This document shows, piece after piece, positions 8,798 through 21,713 of a DNA stretch of 64,000 nt. A program made the position numbers and the translations under genes. Source of the DNA: Microbacterium sp. UFMG61 (GTDB taxonomy: Bacteria; Actinomycetota; Actinomycetes; Actinomycetales; Microbacteriaceae); the NCBI RefSeq assembly GCF_015354505.1, contig NZ_JACAFP010000006.1:1-64000 (forward strand). The letters are read 5' to 3'. Under the pieces are notes generated by a model. That model saw only the letters and a list, made by a program, of their open reading frames with translations, searched no databases and had not been told where the DNA came from. Positions within the stretch are counted from its first letter, which is position 1; each line of letters opens with the position of its first letter.

Positions 8798-10866
8798 TCG
8801 ACGCGGAACAGTCGCATGGAGGTGCCCGGGATGGGCAGGATGTCGCCGGGGGCGAATGTCTCGCTCTCGGTCGCTGGACGCTCGTCTGCGCTCGACCACA
8901 GTGACACGAAGCGCGTCGCGTCCTCGAGCTCTTCGGGCAGTCGCACGTCGATCGGCGACTCCGTTCCGTGGACGATCAGAAGGATGCGATTCGCGGCCTC
9001 ACGATCAGGAGTGGAGGCGGCGACATACTGCAACGTGCGATTGCCGGGGTCCGTCCACTGCTCACGCTCCATCGTCTCGCCGTTCTGATCGAACCAGTCC
9101 ATGACGGAGGCGTTGGGGATGTGCTCGCCGAGTCGCGCGTAGCGGCTCGGGCGCAGGGCGGGGTTCTCCGAGCGCAGCTGGATCAGTCGTGACACGTGCG
9201 CACGCAGATCCTCCTGCCAGGGCTCGGGATCCCAGCCGAGCCAGGTCATGGCGGAATCCTGCGCGTACGCGTTGTTGTTCCCGCGCTGCGTCCGCCCGAC
9301 TTCGTCGCCCGCAGTGAGCATCGGAATGCCGGCCGACAGCAGGAGGGTGCCGAGCAGATTGCGCATCGCCTTGCGTCGGGCCGCAAGGATCGCGGGGTCG
9401 TCCGTGGGGCCCTCGATGCCGTGGTTGAAGGCGCGGTTCATGTCCGCGCCGTCACGGTTCTGTTCGCCGTTCGCTTCGTTGTGCTTGACGTCGTAGGAGA
9501 CGAGGTCGTGAAGGGTGAAACCGTCGTGGGCCGTGACGAAGTTGATGCTCGCGAGGGGACCGCGCTCATCGGCGAAGGTGTTGGAGGAGCCGGCTAGTCG
9601 TGTGGCGAAGCCGCCGATCCCGACCGGAGCCGATGCTCTGCGCGCATAGTCGATGTCGCTCAGCCAGAAGTTGCGCACACGGTCCCGGTAGCGGTCGTTC
9701 CACTCCAGCCAGCCCTGCGGGAAGTTTCCGGTCTGCCAACCGCCCATGCCGACGTCCCACGGCTCTGCGATGAGCTTCGTGTCCTTCAGGACCGGGTCGT
9801 TCGCGATCGCCGTGAGCAGCGGATGCTCGGGCGTGTAAGTGTGCGAAGCGTCGCGGGCGATGGCGGCCGCCAGGTCGAAGCGGAAGCCGTCGATCTGCAT
9901 CTCCTGCGCCCAGTAGCGCAGCGAGTCGAGCACGAGGCGGGCGCCGGCATCCGTTGAGGTGTCGAGCGTGTTGCCGCATCCGGTGGTGTCGATGTACGCG
10001 CCGGACGGATTCTGTCGGTAGTAGCTCGCATTGTCGATTCCGCGGAGGCTCGATCGCGGTCCGCCGAGGCCCTCCTCCGAGGTGTGGTTGTACACCACGT
10101 CGAGGATCACCTCGAGCCCGGCCTCGTGAAGGAGTCGTACCATGCCCTTGAACTCGGCGAGCACTGCTTCAGGGCCGCCCTTGCGCGCATCTTCGGTCGC
10201 ATAGGCGTTGTGCGGAGTGAAGAAGTTGAGTGTGTTGTAGCCCCAGTAGTTGGTGAGCCCGCGTTCGAGCAGGCGGGGTTCAGGCACGAACGCGTGCACG
10301 GGGAGAAGCTCGATCGATGTGATTCCCAACGCGTGGAAGTATTCGATCATCGCCGGGTGCGCGAGCCCCGCGTAGGTCCCGTGCAGTGCCGGGGGGATGT
10401 CGGGCTGACGCTTGGTGAGACCCTTCAGATGACCTTCGTAGATCACTGTTCGATCGAGCGGGATGCGGGGCTTGACCGAGTCGCCCCAATCGAAGCCGTC
10501 GACGATGACGACGGAGCGCCACTCCTCGTAGCCGTCGCCCTGCGCGAGCCCGCGCGCGTACGGGTCGAGCAGGAGCGTCTCGGGATTGAATGTGTTGCCC
10601 GGACCGTGCGGTCCGCCGACGCGGATCGCATAGCGGGTGCCGGGTTGCAACAGCTCGGTCGTCACCTCCCAGACACCTCCGGGCAGACGTTCCAGGTCCA
10701 CCTGATCGGTGACCCAGTCGAGGTCTGTGGCATCGAAGACGACGAGCTCGATGGACGACGCGTTCTGCGACCAGACGCGGAGGGTTCCGACGCCGTCGTG
10801 AAGGCGAACGCCGAGGTTGTCGAGTGCAGTACCGCCGGGCACGGTGATGTCTCGGATCGCGGGCAT
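8794..10866 (-). CDS. glgX: Glycogen debranching enzyme
   Basis: A 690-aa GH13_11 protein of the GlgX/TreX isoamylase type, which hydrolyses alpha-1,6 branches of glucans. It has an N-terminal CBM48 domain (about 10-120) and barrel motifs LDVVYNHTSE, DGFRFDLAAAI (nucleophile Asp), LIAEPWDVG (acid/base Glu) and FVTAHDGFT. It is the first gene of the glgX-glgE-glgB operon. The ATG at 10866 has no clear Shine-Dalgarno, but TATGGT lies 6 nt upstream, suggesting a leaderless transcript. GlgX could trim the polymer made by GlgE and GlgB; whether it acts in synthesis or turnover cannot be seen. Confidence 0.95.
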   Translation of the reverse strand: MPAIRDITVPGGTALDNLGVRLHDGVGTLRVWSQNASSIELVVFDATDLDWVTDQVDLERLPGGVWEVTTELLQPGTRYAIRVGGPHGPGNTFNPETLLLDPYARGLAQGDGYEEWRSVVIVDGFDWGDSVKPRIPLDRTVIYEGHLKGLTKRQPDIPPALHGTYAGLAHPAMIEYFHALGITSIELLPVHAFVPEPRLLERGLTNYWGYNTLNFFTPHNAYATEDARKGGPEAVLAEFKGMVRLLHEAGLEVILDVVYNHTSEEGLGGPRSSLRGIDNASYYRQNPSGAYIDTTGCGNTLDTSTDAGARLVLDSLRYWAQEMQIDGFRFDLAAAIARDASHTYTPEHPLLTAIANDPVLKDTKLIAEPWDVGMGGWQTGNFPQGWLEWNDRYRDRVRNFWLSDIDYARRASAPVGIGGFATRLAGSSNTFADERGPLASINFVTAHDGFTLHDLVSYDVKHNEANGEQNRDGADMNRAFNHGIEGPTDDPAILAARRKAMRNLLGTLLLSAGIPMLTAGDEVGRTQRGNNNAYAQDSAMTWLGWDPEPWQEDLRAHVSRLIQLRSENPALRPSRYARLGEHIPNASVMDWFDQNGETMEREQWTDPGNRTLQYVAASTPDREAANRILLIVHGTESPIDVRLPEELEDATRFVSLWSSADERPATESETFAPGDILPIPGTSMRLFRVE

Positions 10867-10872
10867 GAATAC

Positions 10873-10878
10873 ACCATA
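10873..10878 (-). promoter_or_regulatory. -10 element of glgX operon, leaderless spacing
   Basis: TATGGT on the minus strand ends 6 nt before the glgX ATG, the distance expected when transcription starts at the start codon. Confidence 0.6.
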
Positions 10879-10960
10879 GGGGTCTGCGCTCGGGTCTCAG
10901 ACCACGTCGCACTCAGTTCCACGTGTGCCCCGGCGCCGCGAAATGGGGGAGAGTTGAGGC

Positions 10961-12136
10961 ATGCAGCACTATCTCGATCACGCCGCCACGACGCCGATGC
11001 GTCCTGAGGCGCGCGAGGCCTGGCTGGACGCGAGCGCGATCGTGGGCAACGCCTCGTCGACCCACGGTGCGGGGCAGGACGCCCGGCGACTGCTCGAGGA
11101 GGCTCGAGAGCGCGCCGCAGCGGTGCTCGGATGCGATCCCATCGAGGTGGTCTTCACGTCAGGGGGCACGGAGTCGATCAATCTCGCTCTCCAGGGTCTG
11201 TGGCTGGCACGGACCGCAAAGACGGATGCCATCGTGATGCCCGACGCCGAGCATCACGCCACCATGGACACCGTGGAGGCGCTCGTCGCGGCCGGTGCGG
11301 TGCTGCGCGCTGTTCCGGTATTCCGCACGGCGGCGATCGACATCGCGCAGTTCGCCGCGCAGCTTCCGGGCGCGGCACTGGCCACGGCGCTGATCGCCAA
11401 CAACGAGGCTGGGACGATCAACGACGCCGTGTCACTGGCCGCAGCCGCGGCGGATGCGCAGGTTCCCCTGCACTTCGACGCCGTGTCGGCGCTCGGCCAT
11501 GTGCCCCTGTCCTTCCGCGCCCTCAGGGGGGATGCCGCGGACGCGGTGGGTCTGGTCGCCATGAGCGTCGCGGGCCACAAGATCGGAGCGCCGGTCGGCG
11601 TCGGCGCCCTCGTCACCTCGCGCACTGCTCGGCTCTCGGCGATCATCCGCGGCGGCGCACAGCAACGGGGGCTCCGTGCAGGGACCCAGGACGTCGCGGG
11701 TGCCACCGCGTTCGCCGTGGCTCTGGAACTCGCCGAGGCCGAACGGGAGACGGAGAGCGCGCGGCTCCGAGCCATGCGCGATCGTCTGGTCGACGGCATC
11801 CTCACCCGCGTCCCGACCGCCGAGGTCCTGGGAGACCGCGTCGAGCGGCTGCCGGGCAACGCGCACGTCCTCTTTCCCGGCGCAGTGGGGGAGAGCCTGC
11901 TCTTCCTGCTCGACATGGCGGGGATCGCAGCATCGACGGGATCCGCATGTCAGGCCGGAGTGGCGGAGCCCTCCCACGTCGTGATGGCCATGGGGCGCAG
12001 TGAGCAGGACGCACGCAGCGTGCTGCGGTTCTCGCTCGGGCGCACGTCGACGGACGAAGACGTCGATGCCGTCATCGCGTCGATCGCCGACGCGTACTCG
12101 CGCGCATCCGGCTCCGGCTCAGCCGCACGCTCGTAG
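10961..12136 (+). CDS. Cysteine desulfurase (IscS/NifS family)
   Basis: A 391-aa PLP enzyme that takes sulfur from cysteine as a persulfide. It shows the N-terminal YLDHAATTPM, FTSGGTESINLAL, the PLP lysine in SVAGHKIGAPVG and the active-site cysteine in ASTGSACQAG. Ten nt later comes mnmA, the tRNA 2-thiouridylase, so the likely main job here is to supply sulfur for tRNA thiolation. It could also serve Fe-S or other thiolation routes. The ATG at 10961 lacks a strong ribosome site; GAGAGT, a weak -10 match, lies 6 nt upstream. It is divergent from glgX with 94 nt between them. Confidence 0.93.
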   Translation: MQHYLDHAATTPMRPEAREAWLDASAIVGNASSTHGAGQDARRLLEEARERAAAVLGCDPIEVVFTSGGTESINLALQGLWLARTAKTDAIVMPDAEHHATMDTVEALVAAGAVLRAVPVFRTAAIDIAQFAAQLPGAALATALIANNEAGTINDAVSLAAAAADAQVPLHFDAVSALGHVPLSFRALRGDAADAVGLVAMSVAGHKIGAPVGVGALVTSRTARLSAIIRGGAQQRGLRAGTQDVAGATAFAVALELAEAERETESARLRAMRDRLVDGILTRVPTAEVLGDRVERLPGNAHVLFPGAVGESLLFLLDMAGIAASTGSACQAGVAEPSHVVMAMGRSEQDARSVLRFSLGRTSTDEDVDAVIASIADAYSRASGSGSAARS

Positions 12137-12139
12137 ACT
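12134..12139 (+). promoter_or_regulatory. -10 element of mnmA, leaderless spacing
   Basis: TAGACT followed by 6 nt and the ATG. It lies in the 13-mer CGCTCGTAGACTG (12128-12140), also found before ligA and the hydrolase at 50222. Confidence 0.65.
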
Positions 12140-12145
12140 GGACTC

Positions 12146-13243
12146 ATGAGGATTCTTGCGGCCATGAGCGGTGGCGTGGACTCCGCCGTGGCGGCGGCGC
12201 GTGCGGTCGACGCAGGTCACGATGTCGTCGGAGTACATCTTGCGCTCTCGCGCGCCGGCGGCACCCTGCGCACAGGCAGTAGGGGATGCTGCACGATCGA
12301 GGACGCACTCGATGCCCGTCGCGCAGCCGACCTCCTCGGGATCCCTTTCTACGTCTGGGACTTCTCGGAGCGATTCCGCGAAGACGTCATCGCCGACTTC
12401 GTCTCGGAGTACCAGGCGGGTCGCACCCCGAACCCCTGCATGCGCTGCAACGAGAAGATCAAGTTCGCCGCGCTCCTCGAGCGCGCGATCGAGCTCGGCT
12501 TCGACGCCGTGTGCACCGGTCACTACGCCACCCTGATCCCGACCGACGCGGGCCTGGAGCTGCACCGCGCAGCCGACAACGCGAAGGACCAGTCGTACGT
12601 CCTCGGTGTGCTGACTGCCGAGCAGCTCGCTCACACCTACTTCCCCCTCGGCACGACGCCGTCCAAGGCGGTCGTGCGCGCGGAGGCCGCCGAGCGTGGG
12701 CTGACCGTCGCCCAGAAGCCCGACAGCCACGACATCTGCTTCATCCCTGACGGCGACACCCGCGGCTGGCTGGCGGAGAAGGTCGGCACGGCGACGGGCG
12801 AGATCGTCGACCGCACCGGGGAGGTCGTGGGCTCGCACGAGGGTGCGCACGCCTTCACAGTGGGGCAGCGTCGAGGCCTCAAACTCGGCGTGCCCGCGTC
12901 GGACGGCAAGCCGCGATTCGTACTCGAGGTGCGCCCTGTCTCGAACACGGTCGTCGTCGGACCGAAGGAGGCGCTCGCGATTCGCGAGATCTCCGGGCAG
13001 CGCTTCAGCTGGGCCGGGGCCGCACCGGTGGATTCGGAGTTCGACTGCGAGGTGCAGATCCGTGCCCACGCCGAACCTGAGATCGCTCGGGCCTTCGTCA
13101 CGTCCGAGGGCGTGCGTGTCGTTCCCGAGGAGCCCCTCAACGGCGTGGCTCCGGGGCAGACCGCGGTTCTCTACGTCGGCACCCGCGTGCTCGGCCAGTT
13201 CACGATCGACCGCACGGTATCCGCCGTGCCCGTTCACGCGTAG
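12146..13243 (+). CDS. mnmA: tRNA-specific 2-thiouridylase
   Basis: A 365-aa ATP-dependent enzyme that 2-thiolates wobble uridine (U34) in tRNAs for Lys, Glu and Gln. The PP-loop SGGVDSAVA is at residues 8-16. [14 protein letters not shown] carries the first catalytic cysteine, and [12 protein letters not shown] the second, which bears the persulfide. The C-terminal beta-barrel domain is present and the length is normal. It has its own leaderless-type promoter but lies directly behind a cysteine desulfurase, its expected sulfur donor. ligA follows after 42 nt. Confidence 0.96.
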   Translation: MRILAAMSGGVDSAVAAARAVDAGHDVVGVHLALSRAGGTLRTGSRGCCTIEDALDARRAADLLGIPFYVWDFSERFREDVIADFVSEYQAGRTPNPCMRCNEKIKFAALLERAIELGFDAVCTGHYATLIPTDAGLELHRAADNAKDQSYVLGVLTAEQLAHTYFPLGTTPSKAVVRAEAAERGLTVAQKPDSHDICFIPDGDTRGWLAEKVGTATGEIVDRTGEVVGSHEGAHAFTVGQRRGLKLGVPASDGKPRFVLEVRPVSNTVVVGPKEALAIREISGQRFSWAGAAPVDSEFDCEVQIRAHAEPEIARAFVTSEGVRVVPEEPLNGVAPGQTAVLYVGTRVLGQFTIDRTVSAVPVHA

Positions 13244-13273
13244 CGCCTGCCTCTGGATGTCGGTGCCCGCTCG

Positions 13274-16083
<2,810 letters not shown>

Positions 16084-16184
16084 GCCGCTCGACGATCCGG
16101 TGGGTGGGGCCGATCAGCTGATGCGTCGCGGCACCCGAACGAGTTCGACCGTCGTCGCTGGTCGATCACACCGCAGGGTGGGTG

Positions 16185-16224
16185 TCGAGCGCACCGATCC
16201 CACAGGCGAGACCGGTGCGCTCGA
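16185..16224. terminator. Probable terminator hairpin after the helicase gene
   Basis: Arms 16185-16196 and 16213-16224 form a perfect 12-bp stem with a 16-nt loop. It lies 12 nt past the deaD stop and in the gap between convergent genes. Confidence 0.5.
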
Positions 16225-16235
16225 GTTCACAGCGA

Positions 16236-18083
16236 TCAGCCCTTATGACGGGGCTTGCGGAACGGCTTCTCGGCGCGCTCGTCGTTGCGCGCCGGACGGT
16301 CGTCGCGGTCGTAGCGCGGACGATCGTCACGACGGTCGAAGCCACCGCGGCTGCCGCCATCCCGAGGTCCATCGTTGCGACGACCCACGGGTCCGCGGTC
16401 GGGCTTGATCTCGATCAGGCGACCCGAGATCCGGGTGTCCTTGAGCTTGTCGAGCACCGAGGAATCCATGTTCGCCGGCAGCTCGACGACCGTGAAGTCC
16501 GGGCGGATGTTGATCGCGCCGAAGTCGTCACGACCGAGGCCGCCTTCGTTCGCGAGGGCGCCGACGATCTGACGGGGCTCGACACGGTGACGGCGTCCGA
16601 CCTCGATGCGGTACGGCTTGTAGTCTCCGCGTCCGCGACGCTCGCGGGGTTCGCGGGGCTCACGCCGCTCGCGGGTGCTGTTCTCGCGCGGCGGACGATT
16701 GTCGTACTCGACCGCCTTCGACAGCGGGTCATCGGCCGGGTCGAGCAACAGCGGAGTGTCGCCCTGCGCGACGACCGCGAGTGCAGCGGCCACATCGGCT
16801 TCCGGCACGTCGTGATTGCGCACGTAATGATCGATGACGTCGCGGAACTTCTCGATCCGCGCGGCATCGCCGAGAGCCGCCGTGATCGCGTCGTCGAACC
16901 GGGTGAGACGCGTGGTGTTCACGTCGTCCAGAGTCGGCAGCTGCATCTGCGTGGGCTGCTGACGCGTGGCCTTCTCGATGGACTTCAGCAGGTAACGCTC
17001 ACGCGGAGTGATGAAGCTGATCGCGTCACCGGTACGACCGGCGCGACCTGTGCGCCCGATGCGGTGCACGTAGGACTCGGTGTCGGTCGGGATGTCGAAG
17101 TTGACGACGTGGCTGATGCGTTCGACGTCCAGGCCACGGGCCGCGACGTCGGTCGCCACGAGGATGTCGAGCTTGCTCGCCTTCAGCTGGTTGACGCTGC
17201 GCTCTCGCTGCACCTGCGGCACGTCGCCGTTGATCGCCGCAGCGGAGTACCCACGGGCGCGGAGCTTCTCGGCCAGCGTCTCGGTCTCGTTCTTGGTGCG
17301 GACGAAGACGATCATGCCGTCGAAGTTCTCGACCTCGAGGATGCGGGTGAGCGCGTCGACCTTCTGCGCGTACGACACGACGAGATAGCGCTGGGTGATG
17401 TTCGTGCCGGTGGCGGTCTTCGACTTGATGCTGATCTCTTCGGGCTCGCGCAGGTACTTCTGCGCGAGGCGGCGGATCTGCGGAGGCATCGTCGCCGAGA
17501 ACAGGGCGACCTGCTTCTCCTCGGGCGTCTGCGCGAGGATCTGCTCGACGTCCTCAGCGAAGCCCATCTTCAGCATCTCGTCGGCCTCGTCGAGCACCAG
17601 GTACTGCAGCTGGGACAGGTCGAGCGTGCCCTTGGCGAGGTGGTCCATGATGCGGCCGGGGGTTCCGACGATCACGTGCACGCCGCGGCGGAGAGCCGAC
17701 AGCTGCACGCCGTAGCCCTGGCCGCCGTAGACGGGAAGGACGTGGACGCCCTTCATCTTCGAGGCATAGGACTCGAACGCCTCGCAGACCTGCAGGGCGA
17801 GCTCGCGGGTCGGTGCGAGCACGAGGGCCTGCGGGGTCTTCTGCGATACATCGAGGCGCTCGAGCACGGGGAGCGCGAAGGCCGCGGTCTTTCCCGTTCC
17901 GGTCTGCGCCATGCCGACCACATCGCGACCCGAGAGGAGGGTGGGGATGGTCGCGGCTTGGATGGGGGAGGGGGTCTCGTAGCCGAGGTCCTTGATGGCC
18001 TTGAGGACGGGGCCGGTGATGCCGAGCTCCTCGAATCCAGGGGTCTCGGGGGCGTCGGTGGGCACAGCGTCTTCAGGAGTCAC
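16236..18083 (-). CDS. deaD: DEAD-box RNA helicase (DeaD/CsdA type)
   Basis: A 615-aa ATP-dependent RNA helicase. The N-terminal Q motif region, AQTGTGKT (59-66), APTRELALQV, LVLDEADEML, SATMPPQIRR and HRIGRTGRAGRTG form both RecA-like halves. A basic, Arg/Glu-rich linker (about 460-490) is followed by a DbpA-like RNA-binding domain, and the C-terminus is an RGG/RDD-rich tail. This layout is that of DeaD/CsdA proteins, which act in ribosome assembly, RNA decay and cold adaptation. The GTG start at 18083 is supported by TACCCT placed 6 nt upstream. It is transcribed towards the ligA cluster. Confidence 0.94.
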   Translation of the reverse strand: MTPEDAVPTDAPETPGFEELGITGPVLKAIKDLGYETPSPIQAATIPTLLSGRDVVGMAQTGTGKTAAFALPVLERLDVSQKTPQALVLAPTRELALQVCEAFESYASKMKGVHVLPVYGGQGYGVQLSALRRGVHVIVGTPGRIMDHLAKGTLDLSQLQYLVLDEADEMLKMGFAEDVEQILAQTPEEKQVALFSATMPPQIRRLAQKYLREPEEISIKSKTATGTNITQRYLVVSYAQKVDALTRILEVENFDGMIVFVRTKNETETLAEKLRARGYSAAAINGDVPQVQRERSVNQLKASKLDILVATDVAARGLDVERISHVVNFDIPTDTESYVHRIGRTGRAGRTGDAISFITPRERYLLKSIEKATRQQPTQMQLPTLDDVNTTRLTRFDDAITAALGDAARIEKFRDVIDHYVRNHDVPEADVAAALAVVAQGDTPLLLDPADDPLSKAVEYDNRPPRENSTRERREPREPRERRGRGDYKPYRIEVGRRHRVEPRQIVGALANEGGLGRDDFGAINIRPDFTVVELPANMDSSVLDKLKDTRISGRLIEIKPDRGPVGRRNDGPRDGGSRGGFDRRDDRPRYDRDDRPARNDERAEKPFRKPRHKG

Positions 18084-18089
18084 TGACCA

Positions 18090-18095
18090 AGGGTA
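18090..18095 (-). promoter_or_regulatory. -10 element of deaD, leaderless spacing
   Basis: TACCCT on the minus strand, 6 nt before the GTG start; no Shine-Dalgarno is visible. Confidence 0.55.
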
Positions 18096-18130
18096 GCGCT
18101 TCGCGGGATTCCGCGCCTGTGAGGGCGCCC

Positions 18131-19831
18131 TCAGGAGTTGCCGGTGAGCGCAAGCAGCTTCTCCTTCACCTGACGGCGGAGCACCTTGCCGATCAGTGAT
18201 TTCGGTAGTTCATCGACCACGAAGACGCGCCGCGGGACCTTGTACGGGGTGAGGATGCTGCGTGCGTAGTCGCGGATCGCCTCGACATCGACGTCCGCAC
18301 CATCGTCGACGACGATCGCCGCGACGACCTCCTCGCCCGAATGATCGCTCGGAAGGCCGACGACAGCGGCGTCGATGACCTGCGGATGCTGGCGCAGGGC
18401 GTTCTCGACCTCGGTCGGAGCGACGTTGAAGCCGCCGGTGATGATGAGCTCCTTGATGCGGTCGACGATGCGGATGAACCCCGCGTCGTCGACCGTGACG
18501 ATGTCGCCCGTGCGGAACCACCCGTCGACGAAGACGGCCTCGGTCTCCTCAGGTTTGCCGTAATAGCCCGAGAACACCTGGGGTCCGCGTACGAGGAGCT
18601 CGCCGGCGGATCCTGCAGGCACATCGACGCTCGGATTCTCAGGATCGACGACGCGGCACTCCGTGCCGGGCAGCGGGAGTCCGACGGTTCCGGGCAGGCG
18701 GTTGTCGGCCACCGGGTTCGCCATCAGCACGGGTGAGCATTCGCTGAGTCCGTACCCCTCGACGAGGAAGCCGTTCGTGGCTGCTTCGAAAGGGACGACC
18801 AGGTCATGAGGCAGAGCCATGGCCCCGGAGATCGCCACCTCGATGCCGTCGAGGGAGACACCCTTCGCGTTCGCCGCCGACAGCAGCCGGTCGGCGATCG
18901 GCGGAACGAGCGGGAGGAACGTCGCCGGATGCTTCTTCATCACATCGAGCACGAGGTCGGGGTCGAACTTCGGGAACAGCACGAGCCGGGCACCCATGGA
19001 CATGGCGAAGGTCAGGCAGAGCGTCAGCCCGTAGGCGTGGAACATCGGCAGCACCGCGTAGACGACACAGCCCTTGCCCCGCTGGATCGACGGCACCCAG
19101 GCCTGCGACTGAGCCGCGTTCGCGAGAAGATTGCCGTGGGTCAGCGCTGCGCCCTTGGGGGTGCCGGTGGTCCCGGACGTGTACTGGATGATCGCGAGGT
19201 CGTCTGTCGCCGGCTTCGGGTGCGTGGCCGGGATGGGGGAAGACCGCACGAGTGAATCCCACGTGACGGTTCCGCGGACCTTCTCGGTCAGCGCCGCGCG
19301 CGACTCGCGGGCCTTCGCCACGGGCAGTCGCAGCGCGACCCGCGTCAGGACCGGCATCGCCCGGGTGACGTCGACGGAGACGAGGTTCGTCATCGCGAGG
19401 TCGGCCGGGAACCCCTGCACCGTGGAGACCACCTTGTTCCATACGATGGCGTGCTTCGCTCCATGATCCTCGAACTGCTTGCGCAGCTCGCGGGCAGTGT
19501 AGAGGGGGTTGTGCTCGACCACGACCGCACCCAGACGCAGGACAGCGTAGAAGGCCACGATGTGCTGGGGGCAGTTCGGCAACACGATCGCCACCGGGTC
19601 GCCCGCTCGCACGCCGAGGGCGCGCAGACCGGCGGCGGCGCGGTCGATCGCATCCTGCAACTCGGAGTAGCTCGTCTCACGCCCGAAGAACTGCAGCGCG
19701 GGCGCGTCCGGGTCGTCGCGTGCAGACGCCGCGACGATGTCGATCAGGGATCCCGACACGGGGGAGAGGTCATCCGGGACGCCGTCGGCGTAGCTGGCGA
19801 TCCACGGGCGAGGAGGCTGGTACGAGCTCAC
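18131..19831 (-). CDS. Long-chain fatty acid--CoA ligase (AMP-binding enzyme)
   Basis: A 566-aa acyl-adenylate enzyme. YTSGTTGTPKGAAL is the phosphate-binding A3 motif, GYGLSECSPV the A5 region, DGWFRTGDIV the A7 motif, and PKSLIGKVLRRQV near the end carries the catalytic lysine. It resembles the FadD family of long-chain fatty acid CoA ligases; the exact chain length cannot be read. I chose GTG 19831 because TATGCT lies exactly 6 nt upstream; a GTG at 19861 would add ten residues without support. It stands alone, 47 nt upstream of deaD on the same strand. Confidence 0.9.
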   Translation of the reverse strand: MSSYQPPRPWIASYADGVPDDLSPVSGSLIDIVAASARDDPDAPALQFFGRETSYSELQDAIDRAAAGLRALGVRAGDPVAIVLPNCPQHIVAFYAVLRLGAVVVEHNPLYTARELRKQFEDHGAKHAIVWNKVVSTVQGFPADLAMTNLVSVDVTRAMPVLTRVALRLPVAKARESRAALTEKVRGTVTWDSLVRSSPIPATHPKPATDDLAIIQYTSGTTGTPKGAALTHGNLLANAAQSQAWVPSIQRGKGCVVYAVLPMFHAYGLTLCLTFAMSMGARLVLFPKFDPDLVLDVMKKHPATFLPLVPPIADRLLSAANAKGVSLDGIEVAISGAMALPHDLVVPFEAATNGFLVEGYGLSECSPVLMANPVADNRLPGTVGLPLPGTECRVVDPENPSVDVPAGSAGELLVRGPQVFSGYYGKPEETEAVFVDGWFRTGDIVTVDDAGFIRIVDRIKELIITGGFNVAPTEVENALRQHPQVIDAAVVGLPSDHSGEEVVAAIVVDDGADVDVEAIRDYARSILTPYKVPRRVFVVDELPKSLIGKVLRRQVKEKLLALTGNS

Positions 19832-19837
19832 CCGCCC

Positions 19838-19843
19838 AGCATA
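19838..19843 (-). promoter_or_regulatory. -10 element of the acyl-CoA ligase gene, leaderless spacing
   Basis: TATGCT on the minus strand ends 6 nt before GTG 19831 and decides that start. Confidence 0.55.
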
Positions 19844-19887
19844 GGGCGGCAGTGGAAGCACTGCAGGGAGTCGACGGGCACGCCAAG

Positions 19888-19893
19888 TAGACT
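19888..19893 (+). promoter_or_regulatory. -10 element of gatCAB, leaderless spacing
   Basis: TAGACT, then 6 nt, then the gatC GTG. No ribosome site is present. Confidence 0.65.
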
Positions 19894-19899
19894 CGTGGT

Positions 19900-20199
19900 G
19901 TGTCTGAAATCACCCCTGATCTTGTGCGCCATCTCGGCGTGCTCGCGCGCATCCAGCTGAACGACGACGAGGTGACGCGGCTCACGGGCCAGCTCGACGC
20001 CATCGTCGACAACATCGCCAAGGTGTCGGAGGTGGCAAGCCCCGACGTCGCAGCGACGAGTCACCCGATCCCGCTGAGCAACGTCTTCCGTCCCGACGTC
20101 GTCGGCGAGACGCTCACGCATGAGCAGGTGCTCCAGAACGCGCCGGACCAGGCCGACGGCCGGTTCCGCGTCACCGCGATCCTGGGAGAAGAACAGTGA
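19900..20199 (+). CDS. gatC: Asp-tRNA(Asn)/Glu-tRNA(Gln) amidotransferase subunit C
   Basis: A 99-aa protein of normal GatC length, with the helical motif [17 protein letters not shown] and ending in [13 protein letters not shown]. It helps assemble GatA and GatB into the complex that amidates misacylated Glu-tRNA(Gln) or Asp-tRNA(Asn). It is the first gene of gatC-gatA-gatB. The start is GTG 19900 on a leaderless-type promoter, and its stop overlaps the GTG of gatA by 4 nt. Confidence 0.95.
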   Translation: MSEITPDLVRHLGVLARIQLNDDEVTRLTGQLDAIVDNIAKVSEVASPDVAATSHPIPLSNVFRPDVVGETLTHEQVLQNAPDQADGRFRVTAILGEEQ

Positions 20200-21713
20200 G
20201 CGACATCATCCGCATGACCGCCGCGGAACTTGCGGACAAGCTCGCCAGCCGCGAGATCTCGAGCGTCGAAGCGACGCGTGCTCACCTCGACCGCATCGCT
20301 GCCGTCGACGGCGACGTCCATGCCTTCCTCCACGTCAACGAGGGAGCGCTCGACGCGGCCGCGGCCGTCGACGCGCAGCGCGCCGCGGGAGAGCATCTCG
20401 GACCCATCGCCGGCGTTCCGCTGGCGATCAAGGACGTTCTCGTCACGACCGACCAGCCGACCACGAGCGGTTCGCGCATTCTCGAGGGATACCGCTCGCC
20501 GTACGACGCCACCGTCGTCGCCCGTTCGCGCGCCGCGGGACTCATCCCGCTCGGCAAGACCAACATGGACGAGTTCGCCATGGGGTCCTCGACCGAGCAC
20601 TCGGCATACGGGCCGACTCGCAACCCCTGGGACCTCGACCGGATCCCCGGTGGCTCCGGTGGCGGATCGGCTGCCGCGGTCGCCGCGTTCGAGGCGCCGC
20701 TCGCGCTCGGTTCGGACACCGGCGGATCCATCCGTCAGCCGGCGCACGTCACCGGCACCGTCGGCGTCAAGCCCACCTACGGTGGCGTCAGCCGCTACGG
20801 CGCGATCGCCCTCGCGTCGAGCCTCGACCAGGTCGGCCCTGTGACGCGTACGGTGCTTGACGCCGGTCTGCTTCACGACGCCATCGGCGGCCATGACCCG
20901 AAGGATTCCACGTCGCTGCGCGATGAGTGGCCGTCGTTCGCCGACGCCGCCCGCGAGGGCGCACGCGGAGAGGTGCTCAAGGGTCTCAAGGTCGGTGTGA
21001 TCCGCGAGCTTCCCGACAGCGGCTTCCAGTCGGGTGTGGCGGAGTCGTTCCGCAGCGCGCTCGCGCTGATGGAGGCACAGGGAGCCGAGATCGTCGAGAT
21101 CGGAGCACCGCACTTCGAGTACGGCGTCGCCGCGTACTACCTGATCCTCCCCGCCGAGGCATCCAGCAACCTGGCGAAGTTCGACTCGGTGCGCTTCGGC
21201 CTCCGTGTCACACCGGATGGCAACCCGACGGTCGAGGACGTCATGTCCGCGACGCGTGACGCCGGCTTCGGCGACGAGGTCAAGCGACGCATCATCCTCG
21301 GCACCTATGCGCTGTCGGCCGGATACTACGACGCCTACTACGGCAGCGCGCAGAAGGTCCGCACGCTCATCCAGCAGGACTTCGCGAACGCGTTCGCGGA
21401 CGTCGACGTGATCGCGACGCCGTCGGCTCCGACGACCGCGTTCAAGATCGGCGAGAAGATCGACGACCCGCTGCAGATGTACCTCAACGACATCACGACG
21501 ATCCCGGTGAACCTCGCCGGCGTTCCGGGGATCTCGATCCCCAGTGGGCTGGCCGCAGAAGACGGCCTGCCCGTCGGCATCCAGTTCATCGCACCGGCAC
21601 GGGAGGACGCGCGACTGTACAAGGTCGGCGCGGCCGTCGAGACGCTGCTCGTCGATTCGTGGGGAGCACCGCTCCTCACGCGTGCACCCCAGCTCATGGG
21701 AGGGACCCGCTGA
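20196..21713 (+). CDS. gatA: Asp-tRNA(Asn)/Glu-tRNA(Gln) amidotransferase subunit A
   Basis: A 505-aa amidase-signature enzyme that releases ammonia from glutamine for the GatCAB complex. The Ser-cisSer-Lys site is visible: Lys in LAIKDVL, cis-Ser in [15 protein letters not shown] and the nucleophile in [12 protein letters not shown]. Length is normal. It overlaps gatC by 4 nt and its TGA shares one base with the gatB ATG, so the three subunits are translationally coupled. Confidence 0.96.
   Translation: MSDIIRMTAAELADKLASREISSVEATRAHLDRIAAVDGDVHAFLHVNEGALDAAAAVDAQRAAGEHLGPIAGVPLAIKDVLVTTDQPTTSGSRILEGYRSPYDATVVARSRAAGLIPLGKTNMDEFAMGSSTEHSAYGPTRNPWDLDRIPGGSGGGSAAAVAAFEAPLALGSDTGGSIRQPAHVTGTVGVKPTYGGVSRYGAIALASSLDQVGPVTRTVLDAGLLHDAIGGHDPKDSTSLRDEWPSFADAAREGARGEVLKGLKVGVIRELPDSGFQSGVAESFRSALALMEAQGAEIVEIGAPHFEYGVAAYYLILPAEASSNLAKFDSVRFGLRVTPDGNPTVEDVMSATRDAGFGDEVKRRIILGTYALSAGYYDAYYGSAQKVRTLIQQDFANAFADVDVIATPSAPTTAFKIGEKIDDPLQMYLNDITTIPVNLAGVPGISIPSGLAAEDGLPVGIQFIAPAREDARLYKVGAAVETLLVDSWGAPLLTRAPQLMGGTR

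Noticed and set aside
16182..18086. A 634-codon open frame on the plus strand opposite deaD
   Set aside because: Mirror frame of the helicase gene; no motifs of its own.
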